From SLJK01 sp964567295 (GTDB lineage Bacteria; Bacillota; Dethiobacteria; DTU022; UBA8154): a stretch of DNA of 35,511 nucleotides. The stretch spans positions 1 through 35,511 of the forward strand of contig CAZMLU010000013.1 of the NCBI GenBank assembly GCA_964567295.1, read 5' to 3'. Position 1 is the first letter of the stretch. Every line of letters starts with the position of its first letter. The position numbers and the translations under genes are program-made. This document shows positions 18,050 to 25,682 of this stretch, piece by piece. Below the pieces are notes generated by a model that had not been told where the DNA came from, did no database searches, and saw only the letters and a list, made by a program, of their open reading frames with translations.

Positions 18050-18078
18050 ATTATAGCGACTATACCGTGGCATGTCAA
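18050..18078 (-). promoter_or_regulatory. Consensus sigma-A promoter of alaS
   Basis: On the minus strand TTGACA (18073-18078) and TATAAT (18050-18055) are both perfect matches with an exact 17-base spacer. Transcription should start near 18043, about 25 bases before the alaS ATG. The octamer CAATTATA occurs at both boxes as a direct repeat. Confidence 0.85.
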
Positions 18079-18118
18079 TTATAAGGAAATATATTGGGTA
18101 TCAGGCAAATAAGCATAG

Positions 18119-19237
18119 TCAAAACGCCCGCGAGATAACCCCCCCTCCCACTACCTCTCCTTCTTTATAGAAAACAGCAGATTGCCCCGGAGTCACTGCT
18201 TTCTGCTCTTCCTTAAAATGCACCTTTACTTCCCCTGTGGAAGATATAAAAAGAGTTGCAGCAACAGCTGGAGAACGGTAGCGAATCTTTACCTCTATCT
18301 CAGTTTCCCCTTCTGGAGGCTTTTCTGAAACAAAATTGACTTTCTCCACCAGCAAGCCCTTACTATGCACTTCTTCCTCCTCACCCACAACCAACTGGTT
18401 GCGACTGGGATCAATTTTCACTACATATAAAGGACGTGGAGCTGTAAGACCAAGGCCCTTACGTTGACCGACAGTATAAAAAGCAACGCCCCTGTGCTTT
18501 CCAATTATTTTTCCATCTGTAGAAACAATTTTACCTTCTGTATAAGCTCCCGGATGCTCTCTTTCCAAAAATCCACGGTAATCGTTGTCGGGAATAAAAC
18601 ATATCTCCTGGCTTTCGGCTTTTCTGGCCACAGAAAGTCCATAGTTATCTGCTATCTCCCTTACTTCATTTTTCGTCTTCTCTCCCAAAGGGAAAATTAG
18701 AGAGGAAAGATGCTCTTGACCCAATACGTAAAGCATATAGCTCTGATCTTTCTCGCTATCCCTTCCCTTAAAAAGCCTGAAAAGTTGCCCTTCTTTATCG
18801 TAAACAAGGCGAGCATAATGTCCCGATGCAAGGTATTTAAATCCCAGACTTTTGGCCTTATCCAAAAGGAGCGAAAATTTTAATACCCTGTTACATTCGA
18901 TACAGGGGTTGGGGGTCCTGCCGGAGAGATACTCGGAAATAAAATTTTGGACTACACTGTTATAAAACTCCTCTTTCATATTAAAAACATAGTGCGGAAT
19001 ACCAAGCTTTGCCGCAACCTTTCCAGCATCTGTAACCGCTTCCAAAGAACAGCATCCCTTGGCTTCATCGGAGGCTCTCTCTTCAGAGAGGGGATCGACC
19101 CACAAACGCAGTGTAACTCCTACCGGTTTCAGCCCTGCTTCTTGTAAACATAAAGCTGCCACAGAACTGTCTACGCCTCCGCTCATAGCCACCATTACAG
19201 TGTCTCCTTTTTGTATATCAGGTCTTGTCAGCAGCAC
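18119..19237 (-). CDS. mnmA: tRNA-specific 2-thiouridylase MnmA
   Basis: ATP-dependent enzyme that forms 2-thiouridine at wobble position 34 of Lys, Glu and Gln tRNAs, with sulfur from a cysteine desulfurase. It has 372 residues. The PP-loop SGGVDSS (19-25) binds ATP. The two catalytic cysteines are Cys112 in NPCIECN and Cys213 in SQEICF. The central GQRKGL and C-terminal barrel segments are present. The start is GTG (19235-19237) with AAGGAG eight bases upstream; an internal ATG at residue 15 would cut too close to the PP-loop. No cysteine desulfurase gene (often adjacent in Firmicutes) is seen; instead it follows the YigZ-family gene by 34 bases. Confidence 0.97.
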   Translation of the reverse strand: MLLTRPDIQKGDTVMVAMSGGVDSSVAALCLQEAGLKPVGVTLRLWVDPLSEERASDEAKGCCSLEAVTDAGKVAAKLGIPHYVFNMKEEFYNSVVQNFISEYLSGRTPNPCIECNRVLKFSLLLDKAKSLGFKYLASGHYARLVYDKEGQLFRLFKGRDSEKDQSYMLYVLGQEHLSSLIFPLGEKTKNEVREIADNYGLSVARKAESQEICFIPDNDYRGFLEREHPGAYTEGKIVSTDGKIIGKHRGVAFYTVGQRKGLGLTAPRPLYVVKIDPSRNQLVVGEEEEVHSKGLLVEKVNFVSEKPPEGETEIEVKIRYRSPAVAATLFISSTGEVKVHFKEEQKAVTPGQSAVFYKEGEVVGGGVISRAF

Positions 19238-19271
19238 AAAGTTTTCTCCTTCCTCTCCTACATGGTTGGCT

Positions 19272-19934
19272 CTATAAACATTCAGACTTTCCTACCACTA
19301 CTTCCGCCTCACCTTTTGTAACAGCAGCTATACGCTTTTGTAGGGTTTCCAACTTACGCGAGGGTACAAGAATATCTATTCCAACTTTTTGGGCGTAATG
19401 GAAATGCAGTATTTTACCTTCCCCTGCCTCCACCTCCCTGATAGCTGCTCCCAGGTAATCATAGGGGATATTAATAAATCCTTTTTCCTGTAGTTCCCTG
19501 GAGCAGATTTCCGCAGCATTCACCCCAACTTCGGCACAGGAACGGTAAGCCCTCACTAAGCCTCCGACACCTAACTTGACTCCCCCAAAAAAGCGTGTAC
19601 CAACCAGGGCGATATTAGTTAGTTGAAATTTTTCCAGAACTGATAACATGGGAGCTCCGGCGGTCCCTGCAGGTTCCCCGTCATCATCAGAACGAACCAG
19701 TATTCCGTCTCCCATACCCAGGCGGATAACAGTTGCATGGTGCGTCGCACCGACGAACTCGTTTTTTACTCCTTCAATAAATGCACGTGCCTCCTCTTCT
19801 CTTGCGCAGGGGGCAAGAGAAGCATAAAAACGGCAAGCTCCTACAAGAAGTTTAGTTCGTACGGGTTCGGCAATGGTATAATAAGTATACTCTATCTCTA
19901 TTATTCCCACTCCTTGCCTAGTAATGCCCTCCAT
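19272..19934 (-). CDS. YigZ/IMPACT family protein
   Basis: A two-domain protein of up to 220 residues: an N-terminal UPF0029/IMPACT domain (CRFYASLAPCAREEEARAF, then ATHHATVIR and DDGEPAGTAGAPML) and a C-terminal DUF1949 region. IMPACT proteins regulate translation stress in eukaryotes; the bacterial role is unsettled. The start is uncertain. The only ATG before the conserved YTYYTI segment is at 19932-19934, which overlaps rarA by 34 bases and has no clear ribosome site. A GTG at 19908-19910 or a rare codon after AAGGAG near 19902 are alternatives. The overlap with rarA suggests coupled translation. Confidence 0.88.
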   Translation of the reverse strand: MEGITRQGVGIIEIEYTYYTIAEPVRTKLLVGACRFYASLAPCAREEEARAFIEGVKNEFVGATHHATVIRLGMGDGILVRSDDDGEPAGTAGAPMLSVLEKFQLTNIALVGTRFFGGVKLGVGGLVRAYRSCAEVGVNAAEICSRELQEKGFINIPYDYLGAAIREVEAGEGKILHFHYAQKVGIDILVPSRKLETLQKRIAAVTKGEAEVVVGKSECL

Positions 19935-21244
19935 ATCTTAAGCCTTTTTCTTATCTCCGCCTCGTTCCCCTGGTCGCCGGGATCATAGAAAACTGCATTT
20001 TCCATGCCCTCCGGAAGGTAGTTTTGAGGCACAAAATGCCCCTCATAATCGTGTGGATAAAGATATCCTAAGCCGTGGCCCATCTGGACAGCCCCTTTGT
20101 AGCTAGTATCTCTGAGGTGAGGGGGTACCTTTTTTTCAGGCGCCTTTTTTTGCACTTCCAATACTTTATTTAATGCCATGTAAGAGGCATTGCTTTTGGG
20201 TGCAGACGCCAGATAAACAGTTGCCTGGGCCAGAGGAATACGTCCTTCCGGGAGCCCAATATGTTGGACGGCCTGTAAAGCAGAAACCGCCAGGGTAAGG
20301 GCATTGGGGTCCGCGTTACCGATATCTTCGCTGGCGCTGATAATAAGCCTTCTGGCAATAAATAAAGGGTCTTCTCCGGCCTCAAGCATTCTTGCCAGCC
20401 AATAAAGGGCAGCATCCGGGTCAGAACCACGGATGGATTTAATAAAAGCGGAGATTATTTCATAGTGATAGTCACCTGCACGGTCATATCTTATATTTTT
20501 TCGCAAAAGCACGTCCTGCAGCATCCTGGTATTTAATATATTTTCTGATTCTCCTTCTGCAAGGAAGTCCAGGTTTACAGCAGCCATCTCCAGTGCGTTT
20601 AAAGCAATTCGGGCATCCCCCTCCGCCATCTGGATCAGGTACTCAAAGGCTTCTTCCTGAATCTTTAAACCGTACTTACCCAGTCCCCTTTCCTTATCTT
20701 CCACAGCCCTTATTAAAATCTCTTTCATGTCTTCTTTTTCCAATCCCTCAAAAGTAAAGAGCATTGAGCGGGATAAAAGCGGAGATATAATGGAAATATA
20801 AGGGTTTTCCGTGGTTGCCCCGATAAGATTGACTAAACCTTCTTCCACTGCTGGTAGCAGGGCATCCTGCTGGGCTTTATTAAAGCGATGGATTTCGTCC
20901 ATAAACAGAATGGCTTTCTTATCACTGACAGCCCTGTCCTGTTTGGCACTTTCAATAACAGACCGCACATCTTTTACACTTGCAGTGACAGCATTCAAAC
21001 GATTAAAACGGGAACTTGTGACAGAAGCGATTATTCTCGCCAGTGCTGTTTTACCTGTTCCGGGAGGACCATAAAAAAGCATAGAAGGTATAAGGTCCCC
21101 TTCTATAGCTTTTCGAAGGGGTTTGCCTTTTTCCAGAAGATGTTTTTGACCCACAAACTCGTCCAGGGAACGAGGTGACATGCGCCTTGCCAGCGGACTA
21201 TCTTTTATTAGCCGTTCTTCCCGGGTATATTGAAAAATGTCCAA
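19901..21244 (-). CDS. rarA: RarA/MgsA replication-associated recombination ATPase
   Basis: AAA+ ATPase related to clamp loaders that acts at stalled replication forks (bacterial MgsA/RarA, yeast Mgs1, human WRNIP1). It has 447 residues. Walker A GPPGTGKT is at 59-66, Walker B is ILFMDEIHRF, and the sensor segment LIGATTENPYIS follows. The C-terminal tetramerisation region includes IIRGSDPDAALYWLARM-like family sequence and VPPHLRD. The start is TTG (21242-21244) with GGGAGG upstream at good spacing. It begins 30 bases after scfB, so it is probably co-transcribed with the SCIFF genes. Confidence 0.96.
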   Translation of the reverse strand: MDIFQYTREERLIKDSPLARRMSPRSLDEFVGQKHLLEKGKPLRKAIEGDLIPSMLFYGPPGTGKTALARIIASVTSSRFNRLNAVTASVKDVRSVIESAKQDRAVSDKKAILFMDEIHRFNKAQQDALLPAVEEGLVNLIGATTENPYISIISPLLSRSMLFTFEGLEKEDMKEILIRAVEDKERGLGKYGLKIQEEAFEYLIQMAEGDARIALNALEMAAVNLDFLAEGESENILNTRMLQDVLLRKNIRYDRAGDYHYEIISAFIKSIRGSDPDAALYWLARMLEAGEDPLFIARRLIISASEDIGNADPNALTLAVSALQAVQHIGLPEGRIPLAQATVYLASAPKSNASYMALNKVLEVQKKAPEKKVPPHLRDTSYKGAVQMGHGLGYLYPHDYEGHFVPQNYLPEGMENAVFYDPGDQGNEAEIRKRLKIWRALLGKEWE

Positions 21245-21274
21245 GAAAAAACCTCCCGTTAAGCATTAGATGTT

Positions 21275-22624
21275 TTAGACTGACTGTAGATAAAGAGCTC
21301 TTTCCAACCTGATTTTTTGTAGAGCACAGCCTAAAAAGTAAGTCTTATCCAAGCCTCCACCCAGGTAATATGAAGCCGCAGCGCAACCTCTTCCGCACAA
21401 ATAGCGAGCCCAGCAGGAGCAGCATTCATCTCTCTCATCCGCTGCCCGGGTCAGTTTTTCTCCCGGCCCATTGGCCTGCAGCGGTTGTTCTGAAAGCACG
21501 TTACCCATGTAGAAAGGGTTTTCTCCTACAAATTGGTGACAAGGGTAAAGACTACCATCGGCAGATACTGCCATATAATCAATACCCGCCCCGCACCCTC
21601 TTAGACGTTTATATATGCAAGGGCCTTTTTCCAGGTCCAACTCAAAATGGTAAAATGAAAAAGGCCGACCCTCTTCGCGGCGCTGTAAGTAGAGTTCCAC
21701 CAGTTGGTCGTATTGCTCTTCCAGCAGGTAAAGGTTTTCTTCCTTAAGGGATAACTCGTCATTTTTATCAAGCACAGCAGGCTCTAAAGAAAGATTGTGA
21801 AAACCCTGTGCTAGAAGATGTTTTACATCTTTAACAAACTCCAGGTTATTTTGAGTGAATGTGCCACGTATATAGTGATTCGGCGGCTGGGGTCTATCTA
21901 AAAGAGCATGAATATTTTTTACCACTGTCTCATAAGAACCTTTGCCATCTGTAGTTTTTCGTACAGTGTCATTAATTTCCGGACGTCCATCAAGGCTTAA
22001 TATTACACTAATTTCTTCCCTGTTTAAAAAATCAGCTATTTTTTCTTCGAGGAGCATGGCGTTGGTAGTCAGGGTAAAGTTAAACTTTTTCCCCCAGCGG
22101 GATTCATTTTCCCGCGCATAGGAAGCAACCTGCTCTACCAGGGCAAAATTTAAAAGTGGTTCACCCCCGAAAAAATCTATCTCCCGGAAAGGGCCTTCGC
22201 CCGAAGTCAGGAGAAAGTCAACTGCCTTCTTTCCTACTTCTTCATTCATCCTCTCTGTTTCTGTGCTCCCTGTGGCGTATTCCTTACTGGTGAAACAGTA
22301 TTTGCAGCGCAGGTTGCAGCCGTGGGATACAAAAAGACAGAGAGCCCTTACCTCTCTGTTTTTTAAAGGATGCAATGGGGGTGGTGGAGCAAACAAAAGT
22401 TTTTCCCTACACAGTTCCTCTGCTTGGCCAAGTGCTTCCTCTATATCAAGCAGTGGATATTGTTTGCCAAGGAAAGAAATAATTTCTCCGTTATTTTTTC
22501 CATCTCTTAAAAGCTCAATGATCTTCCAACCTATCTCGTCCACACGGTGAAGCGACCCGCTATTTACATCATAAATCAGCTTTGTTCCGTTATACTCAAA
22601 CATATGCACATCTTCATTTTTCAA
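21275..22624 (-). CDS. scfB: Radical SAM SCIFF peptide maturase (thioether-forming)
   Basis: SPASM-type radical SAM enzyme that installs a thioether cross-link in the SCIFF peptide ScfA. It has up to 449 residues. The first 80 residues form a peptide-binding (RRE-like) domain, with FEYNG and DVNSGSLHRVDE. The radical SAM CX3CX2C motif is Cys103, Cys107 and Cys110. The DFFGGEPLLNF strand and a SPASM region with multiple cysteines (CGAGIDY, YPCHQF, CCSCWARYLCGRGC) should hold two auxiliary [4Fe-4S] clusters. The upstream-most start is a TTG at 22622-22624 with a poor ribosome site; GTG at residue 6 or ATG at residue 8 (22603) fit the family start better. scfA is directly upstream. Confidence 0.95.
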   Translation of the reverse strand: MKNEDVHMFEYNGTKLIYDVNSGSLHRVDEIGWKIIELLRDGKNNGEIISFLGKQYPLLDIEEALGQAEELCREKLLFAPPPPLHPLKNREVRALCLFVSHGCNLRCKYCFTSKEYATGSTETERMNEEVGKKAVDFLLTSGEGPFREIDFFGGEPLLNFALVEQVASYARENESRWGKKFNFTLTTNAMLLEEKIADFLNREEISVILSLDGRPEINDTVRKTTDGKGSYETVVKNIHALLDRPQPPNHYIRGTFTQNNLEFVKDVKHLLAQGFHNLSLEPAVLDKNDELSLKEENLYLLEEQYDQLVELYLQRREEGRPFSFYHFELDLEKGPCIYKRLRGCGAGIDYMAVSADGSLYPCHQFVGENPFYMGNVLSEQPLQANGPGEKLTRAADERDECCSCWARYLCGRGCAAASYYLGGGLDKTYFLGCALQKIRLERALYLQSV

Positions 22625-22723
22625 ACCTGTTAAAACACCACCCTCATTATTCTAAATCAAATATAGCCAAATACCGGGGTTTCTTATGGTGCTTGATTTT
22701 TATGCAAATATTGAATCCTTATT

Positions 22724-22879
22724 TTAAGCATCCACTTTTTCACTAGCCTGCTTGCAATCTAAATTACTTACAGTACAAGAAGTTTTGCAAGCTGACTGAC
22801 AAGAAGTACTACACTGGTTACACCCTCTATCTTGTAACAGTTGCAAGTTACCTTTACGTATAGTCCAAATATGCTTCAT
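22724..22879 (-). CDS. scfA: SCIFF ribosomally made peptide precursor
   Basis: A 51-residue precursor of the SCIFF family (six cysteines in forty-five residues), near-universal in Clostridia. The leader MKHIWTIRKGNLQ is typical. Cysteines fall at positions 20, 23, 27, 31, 35 and 42, exactly six. I chose ATG 22877-22879 because GAGGAGG lies eight bases upstream and the family starts MKHI; an upstream in-frame ATG would add 13 residues across the ribosome site. The maturase gene follows after 99 bases. The biological role of the mature peptide is not established. Confidence 0.96.
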   Translation of the reverse strand: MKHIWTIRKGNLQLLQDRGCNQCSTSCQSACKTSCTVSNLDCKQASEKVDA

Positions 22880-22955
22880 AGAAGAACCTCCTCGCATACT
22901 ATAATTTGAAACATGCACTTAACTTATGCCTGCGTTATAAATTTATTCCTTTTCT

Positions 22956-22985
22956 ATTCTATACCTTTTTTTCGGCTAGAGTCAA
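22956..22985 (-). promoter_or_regulatory. Sigma-A promoter of scfAB
   Basis: On the minus strand TTGACT (22980-22985) and TAGAAT (22956-22961) are separated by 18 bases, each matching consensus at five of six positions. It lies between the yajC terminator and scfA. It predicts a leader of about 70 bases. Confidence 0.7.
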
Positions 22986-23024
22986 GAAGATAGAATACAT
23001 CACTCATTTTTCGTGCTGAGAATA

Positions 23025-23068
23025 ATAAAAAAGCAGGGGCCTTCTTTATTAACAGCGGCCTCCTGCCT
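23025..23068 (-). terminator. Rho-independent terminator after yajC
   Basis: On the minus strand GCAGGAGGCC pairs with GGCCCCTGC (23057-23066 and 23033-23041, one bulge) and is followed by six Ts. It sits about 30 bases after the yajC stop and closes the long tat-to-yajC unit. Confidence 0.85.
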
Positions 23069-23096
23069 CTTTTGCCAAAATCGTTATTAACACGTG

Positions 23097-23363
23097 CTAT
23101 TCTTCGTCAGTTATAAATCGATCTATACCGCTTCTGGCCATTTTAACATTCACGTTATCAGCAATGCGGACTACCACCGTGTCCTCTCTTACCTCCTTTA
23201 ACATTCCATAAATGCCACCGATAGTAACCACACGTTCTCCTTTTTGTAATTTGGAAAGCATCTCTTTCCGCTTTTTCTGCTGCTGCTGTTGTGGCCTGAT
23301 TAACAAGAAATAAAAAATAACGAACAAAAGTATAATGGGTAAAAAACCAGCAATTGCTTCCAT
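23097..23363 (-). CDS. yajC: Preprotein translocase subunit YajC
   Basis: Small accessory subunit of the Sec translocon (SecDF-YajC) in the cytoplasmic membrane; 88 residues. One N-terminal membrane helix (IILLFVIFYFLLI) is followed by the signature RPQQQQQKKRKEML and a small cytoplasmic beta domain (GERVVTIGGIYGMLKEVREDTVVVRI). The ATG start follows the tgt stop by six bases, and its ribosome site GAGGA overlaps that stop, so translation is probably coupled. The tgt-yajC order is widespread in bacteria. Confidence 0.96.
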   Translation of the reverse strand: MEAIAGFLPIILLFVIFYFLLIRPQQQQQKKRKEMLSKLQKGERVVTIGGIYGMLKEVREDTVVVRIADNVNVKMARSGIDRFITDEE

Positions 23364-23369
23364 TTTCCT

Positions 23370-24506
23370 CTACTCACTCTCCTTTAAATTATTTTCATGA
23401 CCTCTACCAAAACTAGACCAAAACTCGCTATAAAAATGTTTAAAAGTTCCAGTTTCCAATGCCTTTCTTATCTGCCTCATAAAATTTGTTAAAAAGAAAA
23501 GGTTGTGATAGGTTGTGAGCCGCAATGCCAGTATTTCATTTGCCTTCAGCAGGTGTCGAATATAAGCTCTGCTGTAATGCTGACAACTATAGCAATTGCA
23601 GTTCTCATCAATTGGCCTGTCGTCCGTTGCATATTTTGCATTCCGTAAGGACAGATATCCTTCTGAAACCATCACCCGCCCGTTCCTGGCGATTCGCGTT
23701 GGCAAAACTGAGTCGAAAAGGTCAATCCCCCTGCATACACCTTCCAGAAGTGCATCTGGAGAACCTACACCCATAAGGTAGCGGGGTTTATCTTCTGGCA
23801 GTTGAGGTACCGTTGTATTAAGCACTCGGTACATCTCCTCTTTAGATTCACCCACACTTAGTCCACCTATGGCATATCCCGGAAAATCCATTTCTACTAA
23901 TTTACAACAACACTCCTTCCTCAGGTTTTCATAAGTCCCGCCTTGAATTATTGCAAAAAGTGCCTGCTCCATTGTCCGCCGATGAAAAATTTTGCTCCTC
24001 TCAGCCCAGCGGACACTTCTTTCCATAGCACGCCTGGCCACATCCACATCAGTAGTAGAACTAATGACATGGTCCAGCGGCATAATAATATCTGACCCAA
24101 GGCAGTTCTGCACTTCTATAGCTTTCTCAGGAGAAAAATAATGCGTTGAACCGTCAATATGTGAACGGAAAGTAACGCCTTCTTCTTTAACTACGTTCAG
24201 AGAGCTAAGGCTAAAAACCTGGAAACCACCACTATCAGTTAAAATAGGATAGCCCCAGTGCATGAAATTGTGCAGACCTCCTGCCCTCTCCAGAACTTCC
24301 GTTCCTGGCCTCAGGTAAAGGTGATAGGTGTTACTGAGTATGATTTGAACTCCCATCCCCTCAAGCTCTTCAGGGGTCATTCCTTTTACAGTTGCTTGAG
24401 TGCCAACCGGCATAAAAGCAGGGGTTTCGATAACACCCCGTCGTGTTTGCAGCCGGCCTAGACGAGCATTATTATAACGTTTTTTTACTTCCCAGGATAT
24501 TGCCAT
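23370..24506 (-). CDS. tgt: tRNA-guanine transglycosylase
   Basis: Exchanges guanine 34 for preQ1 in tRNAs for Asp, Asn, His and Tyr, the first tRNA-bound step of queuosine synthesis. It has 378 residues. Catalytic Asp91 is in LTDSGGFQVFSL and the nucleophile Asp265 in DLFDSVLPTR. The zinc site is Cys303, Cys305 and Cys308 (CNCYSC) plus His334. I chose ATG 24504-24506 (MAISWEVKK); an upstream TTG would add 12 residues not typical of the family. The ribosome site is weak (GGTGA). It lies between queA and yajC, a common arrangement. Confidence 0.97.
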   Translation of the reverse strand: MAISWEVKKRYNNARLGRLQTRRGVIETPAFMPVGTQATVKGMTPEELEGMGVQIILSNTYHLYLRPGTEVLERAGGLHNFMHWGYPILTDSGGFQVFSLSSLNVVKEEGVTFRSHIDGSTHYFSPEKAIEVQNCLGSDIIMPLDHVISSTTDVDVARRAMERSVRWAERSKIFHRRTMEQALFAIIQGGTYENLRKECCCKLVEMDFPGYAIGGLSVGESKEEMYRVLNTTVPQLPEDKPRYLMGVGSPDALLEGVCRGIDLFDSVLPTRIARNGRVMVSEGYLSLRNAKYATDDRPIDENCNCYSCQHYSRAYIRHLLKANEILALRLTTYHNLFFLTNFMRQIRKALETGTFKHFYSEFWSSFGRGHENNLKESE

Positions 24507-24623
24507 CTTTTCACCGTTACTTTTATAATTTAACTTATCCAATCAGTGATGTCAAATACAATCAGGTTTGCATGTAAGTAGATATGCCCAAAAAAAAGCG
24601 CATCATAGTTTAAACTGCCGGCT

Positions 24624-25652
24624 CTATATGATAAGCATTGCATCGCCAAAACTAAAAAACCTATAACGTCGTTGAATAGCTTCGCGGTAGGCCTCTAAAA
24701 TCATGTCTTTACCCGCAAAAGCAGATACTAGCATTAAAAGTGTAGAACGTGGAAGGTGAAAGTTTGTTATTAGAGCGTCTACCATTTTGAAACGATACCC
24801 TGGATAAATGAAAATATCGGTCTCTCCCCTACCGGCTTCAACTCTTCCATTATCATCCCCCATTGTCTCCAGTACACGGCAACTGGTAGTGCCTACGGCT
24901 ATTATTTTTTTCCCTTTCTCCTTGGCATTGTTGATCTTTTCGGCTGTTACCCGGGGAAGTTCGAAATATTCACTGTGCATGGGATGTTCATGCACATACT
25001 CAGTTTTAACAGGTCGGAAAGTATCAACTCCTATATGTAATGTAAGATAGGTCCAATCCACACCTTTTTCTTGAAGTTTTTCAAATAAAGAAGGTGTAAA
25101 ATGAAGGCCTGCAGTATGAGCTGCTGCAGAGCCTTTTGATTGTGCGTAAACGGTCTGGTATCTTTCAACGTTATCTAATTTTTTTTTAATGTAAGGGGGG
25201 AGCGGAATTTGGCCAAGGTTATTCAGGGCTTCTTCCAGAGGAACAGAAGAGGAAAAACGGACTTTCCTGGAACCAGAACTTAGTATATCGAGTACAACTG
25301 CGGTCAACTCTCCGTTGCCAAAGATTATGATGTTTCCCGGGCGTGCGTTTTTACCCGGAGAACAAAGAACTTCCCAACTGTTTTCCTCTTTTAAAGGATG
25401 AAGCAGCAGAAACTCTACTTTTCCGCCGGTATTCTTCTTCTTTCCAAGCAATCTTGCGGGTAGAACTTTAGTGTTGTTTAAAACAAGCAAATCTTCTTTT
25501 TCCAAAAATAACGGAAGAAGCTTAAAAAAGCTATGTTCTATCTCGCCGCTGGAAAGTTTCAATACCAACATCCTGGAACTATCCCTGTTATCAAGGGGGT
25601 TCTGGGCAATTAATTCTTGTGGTAATTCATAAGAAAAATCATCTGTTCGCAT
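24624..25652 (-). CDS. queA: S-adenosylmethionine:tRNA ribosyltransferase-isomerase QueA
   Basis: Transfers and isomerises the ribosyl part of SAM onto preQ1 in tRNA to make epoxyqueuosine. The 342-residue length is standard. Family blocks are visible: FSYELPQELIAQNPLDNRDSSRML at the N-terminus, VLNNTKVLPARL, GSAAAHTAGLHFT and the C-terminal TNFHLPRSTLLMLVSAFAG. The ATG start has only a weak ribosome site (GGAAGA about 14 bases upstream). It acts between Tgt and QueH, whose genes lie in the same unit. Confidence 0.97.
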   Translation of the reverse strand: MRTDDFSYELPQELIAQNPLDNRDSSRMLVLKLSSGEIEHSFFKLLPLFLEKEDLLVLNNTKVLPARLLGKKKNTGGKVEFLLLHPLKEENSWEVLCSPGKNARPGNIIIFGNGELTAVVLDILSSGSRKVRFSSSVPLEEALNNLGQIPLPPYIKKKLDNVERYQTVYAQSKGSAAAHTAGLHFTPSLFEKLQEKGVDWTYLTLHIGVDTFRPVKTEYVHEHPMHSEYFELPRVTAEKINNAKEKGKKIIAVGTTSCRVLETMGDDNGRVEAGRGETDIFIYPGYRFKMVDALITNFHLPRSTLLMLVSAFAGKDMILEAYREAIQRRYRFFSFGDAMLII

Positions 25653-25682
25653 AAATTTATTAATCTTCCATTCTAATATCTT

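Noticed and set aside
18019..18118. Possible T-box leader or N-terminal extension of alaS
   Set aside because: The consensus promoter leaves only about 25 bases of leader, too short for a T-box. The 20-residue extension would start within the promoter.
24543..24623. Possible preQ1 riboswitch near tgt, queA or queH
   Set aside because: Gaps ahead of tgt, queA and queH are short and show no preQ1-type stem-loop followed by an A-rich tail.
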